A stretch of DNA of 11,553 nucleotides from Chloroflexota bacterium (GTDB lineage: Bacteria; Chloroflexota; Anaerolineae; JACRMK01): positions 1 through 11,553 of the forward strand of contig JACQEC010000202.1 in NCBI GenBank assembly GCA_016200765.1, read 5' to 3'. This document shows, one piece after another, positions 6,103-11,553 of the stretch (the first letter of the stretch is position 1; every line of letters begins with the position of its first letter). A program made the translations under genes and the position numbers. The notes below the pieces were generated by a model. It had not been told where the DNA came from. It ran no database searches and worked only from the letters and a program-made list of their open reading frames with translations.

Positions 6103-7497
6103 CTACTGCGCCTGCTGGCCGCGCGCGGCGGCAATCTGGGCGTCAATGAGGGACACGGCGGCCTGATGCGCCAGCCACCAGTCTTCGCTCAACTGGGCGT
6201 CTAATTCCTCGACCGTCTTGCCCTGCTGTTCACACCACGTGTAGTATTTGAGGTTATGCCACTGGCGGCGCGTGTCTTCGGTGCCTTCCTTGATCCAGTC
6301 GGTCTTCTGGTTGTGGAAAATGGACACCAAGCGCGCGGTGGCTTCGGCCTCATCCATTGGGCCATGGGTGCGCGACAGATCGGCCATCACCGAGTGGTAG
6401 CGGTCAATGGCGTCGGTGAGGATCGTCACGATCAAGTCGTCCTTGCCCATGCGATAGTGCTTCGCCGTCTTGATGGCCCCCAGCACGTTGCACACGCCGC
6501 TGATGCCGAATATCTGCGACAGCGTCTCCACGTCGGCCTGGGGCACACCGAAGCGCCGACTCATGACCTCCATGCCGTTTTCCTCGGTCAGGAGTTGGAG
6601 GCCCTTCTTGCACTCAATGTCGTCCACACAGATGATCGCGTCCATGTTCGTGACGTGGTGGATCCACGTCACATGCTTGTCGCCGATGCCCTGAATATCA
6701 TGGGCGCCGTAGCCGTTGTTAAAGAGCGTCGGGCACTGCACAGGCTCAAGGCCGACGATGCGGCAGGCCGGCCAGACTTGCTTCAGCCGGTCTCCGGCGG
6801 CAATCGTTCCGGCACTGCCCATCGCCGAGCAATAGGCGGAGACGCCGCGCCGGCCCACGCCCTGACCGTTCAACTCGCGAGCCAGTTCGGCAATCGTGTT
6901 GCCGGTCACGTGGTAGTGGAAGCGATAGTTGCCCATCTCGCTAAACTGGTTCAGGATGCGCACGTCGGGATTGCGCGCCAGTTCGTGGGTCTTGTCGTAT
7001 ATCTCCTTGACGTTGCTCTCCGAGCCGGCGGTCTTGATGACCCGCGCCCCGTAGGACTCGATGCACTGGAACCGCTCCGCGCTCATACCGGCGGGCAGAA
7101 CCACCACCGAATCGAAGCCCATCCGACAGCCGACCCATGCGCCGCCGATGCCGTAGTTGCCCGTGCTGGGCCAGACCACCGTGTGGCGGGAGGGATCAAC
7201 CTCGCCGGACAGCTCCTTTTCGACGAGCACCGAATAGGCGGCGCCGACTTTGTGCGAGCCGGTGGGGAACTCTTTGCCGTAGAGCGCGACGATGTTCGCC
7301 TCCACGCCGGTCAACTGCTTGGGCAAGCGGAAGGCATAGAGCTGGCCGTCGGCGTTGCGCCACGCGATGTTGAACAGATTGATCGGATCGAGCGGGTCGC
7401 GCGTTTTCATTTCCCGCGCGCGCGTGCGGATGTCCGGCGCGACCGTGTCGGGGTGGAGCATTTCTTCAAAGGTGGGGCCGAGGATAATGGAGGACAT
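6103..7497 (-). CDS. TrpB/cysteine-synthase-superfamily PLP-dependent enzyme
   Basis: This 464-residue protein belongs to PLP fold type II. The cofactor lysine is K83 in FPTGSHKVGAAY, a motif close to the PTGSHK of TrpB2-type tryptophan synthase beta chains. STGNYGIGGAWVG (about 110-122) is the asparagine loop, and AMGSAGTIAAGD (about 226-237) is in the position of the phosphate-binding glycine loop. It is longer than cysteine synthase (about 310) or diaminopropionate ammonia-lyase (about 400), with an extra C-terminal region containing EDWW. No tryptophan-synthase alpha subunit is nearby. The start is 3 bp after the stop of the threonine-synthase-like gene, so the two are co-translated. The operon context (carbamoyltransferase, ThrC-like enzyme) suggests beta-elimination or replacement on an amino acid. 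The exact reaction cannot be read from the sequence. Confidence 0.8.
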   Translation of the reverse strand: MSSIILGPTFEEMLHPDTVAPDIRTRAREMKTRDPLDPINLFNIAWRNADGQLYAFRLPKQLTGVEANIVALYGKEFPTGSHKVGAAYSVLVEKELSGEVDPSRHTVVWPSTGNYGIGGAWVGCRMGFDSVVVLPAGMSAERFQCIESYGARVIKTAGSESNVKEIYDKTHELARNPDVRILNQFSEMGNYRFHYHVTGNTIAELARELNGQGVGRRGVSAYCSAMGSAGTIAAGDRLKQVWPACRIVGLEPVQCPTLFNNGYGAHDIQGIGDKHVTWIHHVTNMDAIICVDDIECKKGLQLLTEENGMEVMSRRFGVPQADVETLSQIFGISGVCNVLGAIKTAKHYRMGKDDLIVTILTDAIDRYHSVMADLSRTHGPMDEAEATARLVSIFHNQKTDWIKEGTEDTRRQWHNLKYYTWCEQQGKTVEELDAQLSEDWWLAHQAAVSLIDAQIAAARGQQAQ

Positions 7498-7500
7498 CGT

Positions 7501-8757
7501 TCAGTTCTCGAATTGACCAGCGATGGCTTCGACTGCGCTCAACTTGGGTTCAATCACGCGCGCCGACCCGGCGGCCTGCATGGCCGCGGGAACGTCTTTC
7601 AGCCCGCTGCCTGTGACGATGACGACGACGGTTTCGTCGCGCCCGACCTGATGCGCCATCTTTTGCAGACCGGCAAAACCGACCGATCCGGCAGGCTCGG
7701 CAAAAACCGCGGCTTGCTGTGCGAGGGTCTTCATGGCTTTCAGGATGTCGTCATCGCCGACCGTGATAAACGCGCCGCCGGTTTCGCGCACTGCGCGCAC
7801 CGCGCGCAGGCCGTCGCGCGGCAGACCGACGCTGATCGAATCGGCAATCGTGCGCGCCTCAACCGGCTTCAGCGGCGCGGGCCTGCCGGTGGCCTGCCCC
7901 TCGCGCCAGGCGTTGTAGCAGGCGGCGCTACCGGCGGCTTGCACGCCGTACAAGCGGGGCATCCGGTCAATCCAGCCCAGCGTCAGCAGATCTTGGAATC
8001 CCTTCCAGACCCCGCTGATAATGTTGCCATCGCCGACGCCGACAAAGACGCGATGCGGGGCACGCCAGCCCAACTGCTCGGCGATCTCGAACGAGACGGT
8101 CTTTTTGCCCTCAACCGTGAACGGGTTGTAAGCGGTGTTGCGGCAGTACCACCCGAACTCCTTTGAGGCCGCGAGGCAGAGGTCAAAGGCGTCGTCGTAG
8201 GTGCCTTTGACCAGCAAGACCGTTGCGCCGAACATGAGCAGTTGCGCGACCTTAGCCTGCGGCGCGGCGGCCGGCACGAAGATGACGGCCGGCAACCCAA
8301 CTGCCGCGCTAATGCAGGCCAACGCCGCGCCTGCGTTGCCGGAACTGGCGGTCGTGATGATTTTCTCGCCGTGCTCGATGGCTTTGGCGACGACAAACGC
8401 GCTGGCGCGATCTTTGAAAGACGCCGATGGATTGCGACCGTCATCTTTGATGTAAAGATTGGACAGGCCCAACCGGCTTCCCAGTCGGCTGGCGCGGTAG
8501 AGCGGCGTCCAGCCGACGCTGGTGAAGGGCGTAGGCTTGGCGAGCAGAGGCTCAATGTTAGCCGGTTCGATAGGCAGAAGGGCGAGATAGCGCCATATCG
8601 AACGCGGGCTGTCCGCGCCCGGCTTCGCGATGCCCGCACGGGAGATCAGCCGCGTATCCAAGATGCCGGCGTCGCCGTGCCGCGGGCAAACATATTTTGT
8701 GTCGGCCGCCTCGTAACGCGCGCCGCACACGGTACATTCAAAATGATAGGCGCTCAA
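7501..8757 (-). CDS. Threonine-synthase-like PLP enzyme
   Basis: The 418-residue protein opens with a short zinc ribbon (C8-x2-C11 ... C24-x2-H27). It continues with the fold type II core: cofactor lysine K115 in NPSASFKDRAS, SSGNAG (residues about 137-142) and a glycine-rich GVGDGN. These are marks of the threonine synthase (ThrC) family, whose biosynthetic reaction converts O-phosphohomoserine to threonine. No homoserine kinase or dehydrogenase gene is near. With a carbamoyltransferase and two other PLP enzymes it may be a paralogue serving another amino acid. The start is a TTG at 8757, 16 bp after the carbamoyltransferase stop. No in-frame ATG or GTG precedes it and the zinc ribbon begins eight residues in, so TTG is accepted. 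No strong Shine-Dalgarno is visible, suggesting translational coupling. Confidence 0.8.
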   Translation of the reverse strand: MSAYHFECTVCGARYEAADTKYVCPRHGDAGILDTRLISRAGIAKPGADSPRSIWRYLALLPIEPANIEPLLAKPTPFTSVGWTPLYRASRLGSRLGLSNLYIKDDGRNPSASFKDRASAFVVAKAIEHGEKIITTASSGNAGAALACISAAVGLPAVIFVPAAAPQAKVAQLLMFGATVLLVKGTYDDAFDLCLAASKEFGWYCRNTAYNPFTVEGKKTVSFEIAEQLGWRAPHRVFVGVGDGNIISGVWKGFQDLLTLGWIDRMPRLYGVQAAGSAACYNAWREGQATGRPAPLKPVEARTIADSISVGLPRDGLRAVRAVRETGGAFITVGDDDILKAMKTLAQQAAVFAEPAGSVGFAGLQKMAHQVGRDETVVVIVTGSGLKDVPAAMQAAGSARVIEPKLSAVEAIAGQFEN

Positions 8758-8773
8758 CGGGTCATCGGCAACG

Positions 8774-9754
8774 CTAACACATGGTCAGCGCCATCACCGC
8801 CTTCTGCGCGTGCAGGCGGTTTTCGGCCTCGTCAAAGACGACCGACTGCGGCCCGTCAATCACCTCGTCGGCAACCTCGATGTTGCGGTCGGCGGGCAGG
8901 CAGTGCATGTAGATACAATCGTCCTTAGCCAGTTTCATGCGGCGACCGTCGGTAATCCACGATGTGTACTGCTTGCCGATGCGCGTGCTTTCGGCGTTAT
9001 CCTGCGTGGTCAGCAGGGCGCCCCACGACTTTGGATAGACGATGTCGGCGTCGGCGAAGGCGTCGTCCATCGAGTCGGTGATATCGAAGGCGCCGCCGTA
9101 ACGCTTCGCGTTATCGCGCGCCTGCTGAACGAGGTCAGGCATCAATTTGTATTCCGGCGGGTGCGCCAGCACCACATCCATGCCCCAGCGTGTCATCTGT
9201 AGAATCAACGACTGCGGCACGCTGATCGGCTTCTGGTAGGACGCGGCATAGGCCCAGGACACCGCAATCTTCTTGCGCTTCAGGTCGCGACCCTTCTTCT
9301 CGACGATAGTCATCAGGTCGGCCAGAATCTGAAATGGGTGATAGACATCGCACTGCATGTTGAGCACCGGCGCGCGCGACGACTTGGCGACGGCGTTGAT
9401 GTACTGGTTGCCGAAATTCCAGTCGCACTGGCGGATGGCGATGCCATCAAAGTAGCGGCCGTAGATTTCGCCAATCTCGGTCGGCGTGTCGCCGTGGGCG
9501 ATTTGGGTGGTCTGAGAGTCAATGAAGGCGGCGTGGCCGCCGAGTTGCGCCATGCCCGCCTCAAACGAGCCGCGCGTGCGCGTGCTGGTGAAGAAGAAGA
9601 GCATCGCTAGCGCCTTGTCGCGCAGGAGGGCGTGCGGCTCGTGCAGGGCGCGCTTGCGCTTCAGGTCCCAGGCCACATCCAGCACCGTTTCAACTTCTTC
9701 TTTCGTAAAATCGAGGTCGCCGATAAAGTCGCGACCGCGTAGGTTGGTCTGCAT
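8774..9754 (-). CDS. YgeW-like (non-ornithine) carbamoyltransferase
   Basis: A 326-residue member of the aspartate/ornithine carbamoyltransferase family. Carbamoyl-phosphate-binding motifs are intact: STRTR (57-61), HPFQ (139-142) and HCLP (284-287). The amino-acid-binding loop reads VYPKSWG (239-245) rather than the SMG of ornithine carbamoyltransferase. The segment AYAASYQKPISVPQSLILQMTRWGMDVVLAHP is very like E. coli YgeW (AYSPSYGKPLSVPQ...) as I recall it, including its Pro-rich loop, so a knotted fold is expected. YgeW has been linked to ureido-amino-acid and purine breakdown, probably run toward carbamoyl phosphate. The protein is shorter than E. coli YgeW (about 396), lacking much of the region between KSWG and HCLP. 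The start at 9754 has AAGGAG five bases upstream; the in-frame ATG at 9787 would overlap the previous gene. No carbamate kinase or hydantoinase is in the window. Confidence 0.85.
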   Translation of the reverse strand: MQTNLRGRDFIGDLDFTKEEVETVLDVAWDLKRKRALHEPHALLRDKALAMLFFFTSTRTRGSFEAGMAQLGGHAAFIDSQTTQIAHGDTPTEIGEIYGRYFDGIAIRQCDWNFGNQYINAVAKSSRAPVLNMQCDVYHPFQILADLMTIVEKKGRDLKRKKIAVSWAYAASYQKPISVPQSLILQMTRWGMDVVLAHPPEYKLMPDLVQQARDNAKRYGGAFDITDSMDDAFADADIVYPKSWGALLTTQDNAESTRIGKQYTSWITDGRRMKLAKDDCIYMHCLPADRNIEVADEVIDGPQSVVFDEAENRLHAQKAVMALTMC

Positions 9755-9773
9755 CCTTGCTCCTTGATAACTC

Positions 9774-10058
9774 TTAATCGAAGTCACTCAATGGATCACA
9801 GCTTCGGCACAGCTTAAGGGTATCAACATTCCGCTCTCGCGCCCACCGCTGTAATTCATCGCGGTTAAGTGAACAGTATTTGGGCGAGGCGGCTAGGTTG
9901 ACCTTCACGTTAAAGTCGAAGTGCCCGCATGATGCGCGGTGCAGCATCATCTCGTTCACACTGCGAAAATTGATGACAAAGCCATTGGCGTTCTGGGTTC
10001 TCCAACTTTCAAACTTGGCGCTTGCATCGGAATTTTCTCTGCTATCGAACGTCAACAT
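9774..10058 (-). CDS. Small Cys-rich protein, possible zinc-binding
   Basis: A 94-residue protein I do not recognise. It has four cysteines arranged C44-x-H46 ... C62 ... C84-x2-C87, with His40 nearby, which could form one zinc site, and a mixed charged sequence without membrane segments. The start at 10058 is chosen because GGAGG lies five bases upstream. A longer in-frame reading from 10136 would put 26 residues inside the inserted MITE and is rejected. The stop is 19 bp before the carbamoyltransferase start, so it is the first gene of that operon segment. Its ribosome-binding site lies within the target-site duplication of the element upstream. A regulatory or accessory role is conceivable but unsupported. 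Confidence 0.7.
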   Translation of the reverse strand: MLTFDSRENSDASAKFESWRTQNANGFVINFRSVNEMMLHRASCGHFDFNVKVNLAASPKYCSLNRDELQRWARERNVDTLKLCRSCDPLSDFD

Positions 10059-10064
10059 CTGGCC

Positions 10065-10074
10065 CTCCAATGTA
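10065..10074. repeat. Target-site duplication, left copy
   Basis: CTCCAATGTA is repeated exactly at 10228-10237. On the minus strand this copy supplies most of the GGAGG ribosome-binding site of the small gene starting at 10058, so the insertion regenerated the site and translation should survive. Confidence 0.8.
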
Positions 10075-10227
10075 CAGGGCCCCTCAAAAGTTTTTAGTGA
10101 CGAAGTTCGCTCCCGCTGGACTCCCGCTGGTCGCAAAGCCAGCGGCCCTTAGTGGCGGATATGACTATCCGCCACGAGCGAGGAGCGGAATCCTGCCAGC
10201 TTGTCAGGAGACTTTTGAGGAGCCCTG
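10075..10227. mobile_element. 153-bp MITE-like element with terminal inverted repeats
   Basis: The left end CAGGGCCCCTCAAAAGT (10075-10091) and right end ACTTTTGAGGAGCCCTG (10211-10227) are 17-bp inverted repeats with one mismatch. The element is flanked by identical direct repeats CTCCAATGTA (10065-10074 and 10228-10237), the target-site duplication. Inside are a perfect 10-bp hairpin GTGGCGGATA/TATCCGCCAC with loop TGAC (10152-10175), another hairpin CCGCTGG/CCAGCGG (10124-10145), and no reading frame of its own. It must have been moved by a transposase elsewhere. The 10-bp duplication fits IS4-like families, which is inference. Removing it with one duplication leaves 36 bp between the dehydratase gene and the small gene, an operon-like spacing. 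Confidence 0.85.
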
Positions 10228-10237
10228 CTCCAATGTA
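10228..10237. repeat. Target-site duplication, right copy
   Basis: Second exact copy of CTCCAATGTA, lying between the MITE and the dehydratase stop codon at 10258. The next base (C) also matches, so the duplication could be counted as 11 bp. Confidence 0.8.
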
Positions 10238-10257
10238 CTCCCTGACGTGAAGACGCT

Positions 10258-11205
10258 TCAGATAATTCCCTTCAACCGCTCGAAATCAATGTTGCCGCCG
10301 CTCAAAATCGTCACGACCTTCGCGCCGTCTTTGACTTTGGCTTTGCCGCTCAAGAACGCGGCGGTACTGCCCGCGCCCGCGCCTTCGGTCAGCAGTTTAC
10401 TGCGCTGGAGGATCCAGCGCATGGCGTTCTTGATCTCTTCGTCGTCCACGGTGATGAATTCGTCCACGTAGCGCCGGGCGATCTCCAGCGGCAGGTTGCC
10501 GACGAACGGCGCGCCCATGCCCTCGGCGATGGTCGGCGCGCGGGTGAGGCGCACGCGCTCGCCTTTCTGCAAGGACAGTTGCATGGCCGGGCCCGACGCC
10601 GACTCGACGCCGATGACGTGCACGGACGGCTTGTTCAACTTGATCGCGCTGGCGATACCAGCGAGCAGGCCGCCGCCGCCGACTTGCACGGCGACCACAT
10701 CCACGTCGGGCAGGTCTTCGAGAATCTCCATGCCGATGCTGGCGTGGCCGGCGATGATGTGGGGATCATCGAAAGGGTCGATGTAGGTGTAACCGTGCTC
10801 GCGCTGAAGTTCGTTGGCCTTGTCGAAGATGGTGCCGACGGTGCCAAAGAGAACGACCTCCGCGCCGTAGCCGCGCGTGGCGTCCACCTTCGCCTGGGGC
10901 GTGTTGGCGGGCATGACGACGGTTGCGCGGATGCCTTCGCGTTGTGCCGAGAATGCCACGCCCTGCGCGTGGTTGCCCGCGCTGACCGTGAGCAGGCCGC
11001 GCGCTTTTTCTTCCGCCGAGAGGTGCGCCATCTTGTTCAAGCCGCCGCGCGGCTTGAAGGAGCCGGTGCGCTGAAGGTTTTCGCACTTGAGATACAAGCG
11101 CGCGCCGAATTCGCGGCCAATCGCGGTGGCCGAGAGCAGGGGCGTGCGGTGCACCTTGCCCGCGATGATGCCGCGCGCTTCGTCAATCTGTGCTTGTGTG
11201 ATCAT
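10258..11205 (-). CDS. Threonine/serine dehydratase (TdcB-like, no ACT domain)
   Basis: A 315-residue PLP fold type II enzyme that deaminates threonine to 2-oxobutanoate or serine to pyruvate. Visible motifs: cofactor lysine K51 in RTGSFKPRGG, asparagine loop SAGNHAQG (75-82), phosphate-binding GGGGL (176-180) and SGGN (302-305) near the C terminus. The length ends at the catalytic domain; the C-terminal ACT-like regulatory domain of biosynthetic IlvA is absent. It therefore resembles the catabolic TdcB and serine-racemase-like group and should not be inhibited by isoleucine. The start at 11205 has AAAGGA upstream; an in-frame ATG at 11244 would draw codons from the repeat region and is less likely. 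A racemase or a 3-hydroxyaspartate dehydratase activity is possible in this family. Confidence 0.85.
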   Translation of the reverse strand: MITQAQIDEARGIIAGKVHRTPLLSATAIGREFGARLYLKCENLQRTGSFKPRGGLNKMAHLSAEEKARGLLTVSAGNHAQGVAFSAQREGIRATVVMPANTPQAKVDATRGYGAEVVLFGTVGTIFDKANELQREHGYTYIDPFDDPHIIAGHASIGMEILEDLPDVDVVAVQVGGGGLLAGIASAIKLNKPSVHVIGVESASGPAMQLSLQKGERVRLTRAPTIAEGMGAPFVGNLPLEIARRYVDEFITVDDEEIKNAMRWILQRSKLLTEGAGAGSTAAFLSGKAKVKDGAKVVTILSGGNIDFERLKGII

Positions 11206-11232
11206 ACTTTGTCCTTTTATCCCCGACGGAAT

Positions 11233-11308
11233 GGGCGAAGCCACGGCCAGTCATCTTGTCGCAAAACTTGTGAGGCGCGGCCGTGGCTTCGCCCCTACGA
11301 ATCTGCGT
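11233..11308. repeat. Dispersed palindromic repeat, copy B
   Basis: GGGCGAAGCCACGGCC (11233-11248) and its perfect complement (11279-11294) form a 16-bp stem around a 30-nt centre containing CTTGTCGCAAAAC, followed by the tail CTACGAATCTGCGT. This is the least degenerate of the three copies. It lies upstream of the dehydratase gene, so it may be in its leader or promoter region. No convincing promoter is visible between it and the gene. Confidence 0.85.
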
Positions 11309-11319
11309 CGCGGTGGGAC

Positions 11320-11395
11320 GGGCGAAGCCACGGCCAATCAGCTTGTCGCAAAACAGGTGAGGCGTGGCCGTTGCTTCGCCCCTACGAATCTGCGT
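11320..11395. repeat. Dispersed palindromic repeat, copy C
   Basis: Same unit and same orientation as copy B, separated from it by 11 bp. The arms (11320-11335 and 11366-11381) have one mismatch, and the centre again reads CTTGTCGCAAAAC. Head-to-tail pairing of B and C with a short linker suggests duplication in place or targeted insertion next to an existing copy. Confidence 0.85.
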
Positions 11396-11436
11396 CAAAT
11401 CCGACCTACACCCTCTGAGTAACTAACACTTTTGGG

Positions 11437-11506
11437 CTGCTACCCATTTTGAGTCACAATCTGAGGTTACCACACCTTCAGGAAAGGACGACAAAATGGG
11501 TAGCAG
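11437..11506 (+). promoter_or_regulatory. Inverted repeat that can sequester a start codon
   Basis: CTGCTACCCATTTTG (11437-11451) is perfectly complementary to CAAAATGGGTAGCAG (11492-11506), 15 bp, with a 40-nt loop. The right arm contains the ATG at 11496 and the loop contains the AGGAAAGGA ribosome site (11480-11488). A transcript entering from outside would fold over the start. IS10 and IS50 use such fold-back inhibition to silence read-through transposase mRNA. Confidence 0.6.
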
Positions 11507-11553
11507 TCACGGATTATACAACGAGTTATTCAGTTACTTGCGGGCCGTGCACC
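11496..11553 (+). CDS. Start of a plus-strand gene, probably an IS transposase
   Basis: Only 19 codons are present (MGSSHGLYNELFSYLRAVH) and they run off the right edge. The ATG has a good ribosome site, AGGAAAGGA, eight bases upstream. It is the only gene on the plus strand. A transposase is suggested by its isolated orientation, the start-masking inverted repeat, the neighbouring repeats and a vague likeness to N termini of IS4-type transposases in Chloroflexota. No catalytic residue is visible, so the identity is tentative. Confidence 0.4.
   Translation, partial: MGSSHGLYNELFSYLRAVH

Noticed and set aside
6103..7497. OrtB (2-amino-4-oxopentanoate thiolase beta subunit)
   Set aside because: The length is similar, but the cofactor-lysine motif is PTGSHKVGA rather than the NPSGSFKAR type, and no OrtA gene is adjacent.
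6256..8166. Plus-strand open frame of 636 codons
   Set aside because: It lies antisense to two clear PLP enzymes with intact motifs. Its composition (His, Ala, Arg, Gly, Val rich, no motifs) is what GC-rich antisense frames give.
8774..9754. Ordinary anabolic ornithine carbamoyltransferase (ArgF)
   Set aside because: The SMG ornithine loop is replaced by KSWG and the central segment matches YgeW. No other arginine gene is nearby.
10059..10136. N-terminal extension of the small gene
   Set aside because: These codons lie in the inserted element and target duplication, and a strong ribosome site precedes the internal ATG at 10058.
11233..11395. CRISPR array
   Set aside because: There are only two adjacent units, each itself a 76-bp hairpin with an 11-bp linker. 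There are no short direct repeats with unique spacers.
10579..11418. Plus-strand open frame of 279 codons ending in GEATA...FAPTNL-type repeats
   Set aside because: It is antisense to the dehydratase, and its repeated C-terminal peptides are translations of the palindromic DNA repeats, not a repeat protein.
11513..11518. Perfect TATAAT on the minus strand as promoter for the dehydratase
   Set aside because: No acceptable -35 lies 16-18 bp upstream, and it sits about 300 bp away inside the start of the plus-strand gene.

Overview
The window is bacterial DNA of fairly high GC content (roughly 60% by eye, not counted). Every complete gene lies on the minus strand, so the text below runs from high to low coordinates. 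Dispersed palindromic repeats and a few proteins of a type I associate with Chloroflexota metagenomes hint at that phylum. This is a weak inference; nothing in the window fixes the taxon.

Region 1 (about 11553-5585) is a catabolic-looking run: a TdcB-like threonine/serine dehydratase, a small Cys-rich protein, a YgeW-like carbamoyltransferase (KSWG in place of the ornithine-type SMG loop), a TTG-initiated threonine-synthase-like enzyme, a TrpB/TrpB2-like PLP enzyme, and an uncharacterised protein. Spacings are mostly 3-26 bp, so this was probably one transcription unit. A 153-bp MITE-like element with 17-bp inverted ends and a 10-bp target duplication has split the dehydratase from the rest. 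Three different fold-type II PLP enzymes beside a non-ornithine carbamoyltransferase suggest breakdown of an amino or ureido acid. The substrate is unknown.

Region 2 (5584-5032) is about 550 bp without a gene but dense with signals. It holds two tandem promoter-to-intrinsic-terminator units. The second lies directly before the carrier-protein gene and can form a terminator/antiterminator switch.

Region 3 (5031-1) is a natural-product cassette: a free-standing peptidyl carrier protein, an adenylating enzyme whose specificity code reads DLLYNALVCK (proline type), an acyl-CoA-dehydrogenase-like enzyme with the helix-G glutamate expected of prolyl-carrier-protein dehydrogenases, an MFS transporter, and the start of a flavin-dependent oxidoreductase with the GGGPAG and VGES motifs of FADH2-dependent halogenases. 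Together they predict L-proline loaded on the carrier protein, oxidised to dehydroproline or pyrrole-2-carboxyl thioester, perhaps halogenated, then used as a starter unit by genes beyond the left edge. The transporter and halogenase-like gene have their own strong promoter.

The right edge carries two tandem copies of a palindromic repeat (a third copy lies at 1762-1836) and the beginning of a plus-strand gene, probably a transposase. A 15-bp inverted repeat could hide its start codon.
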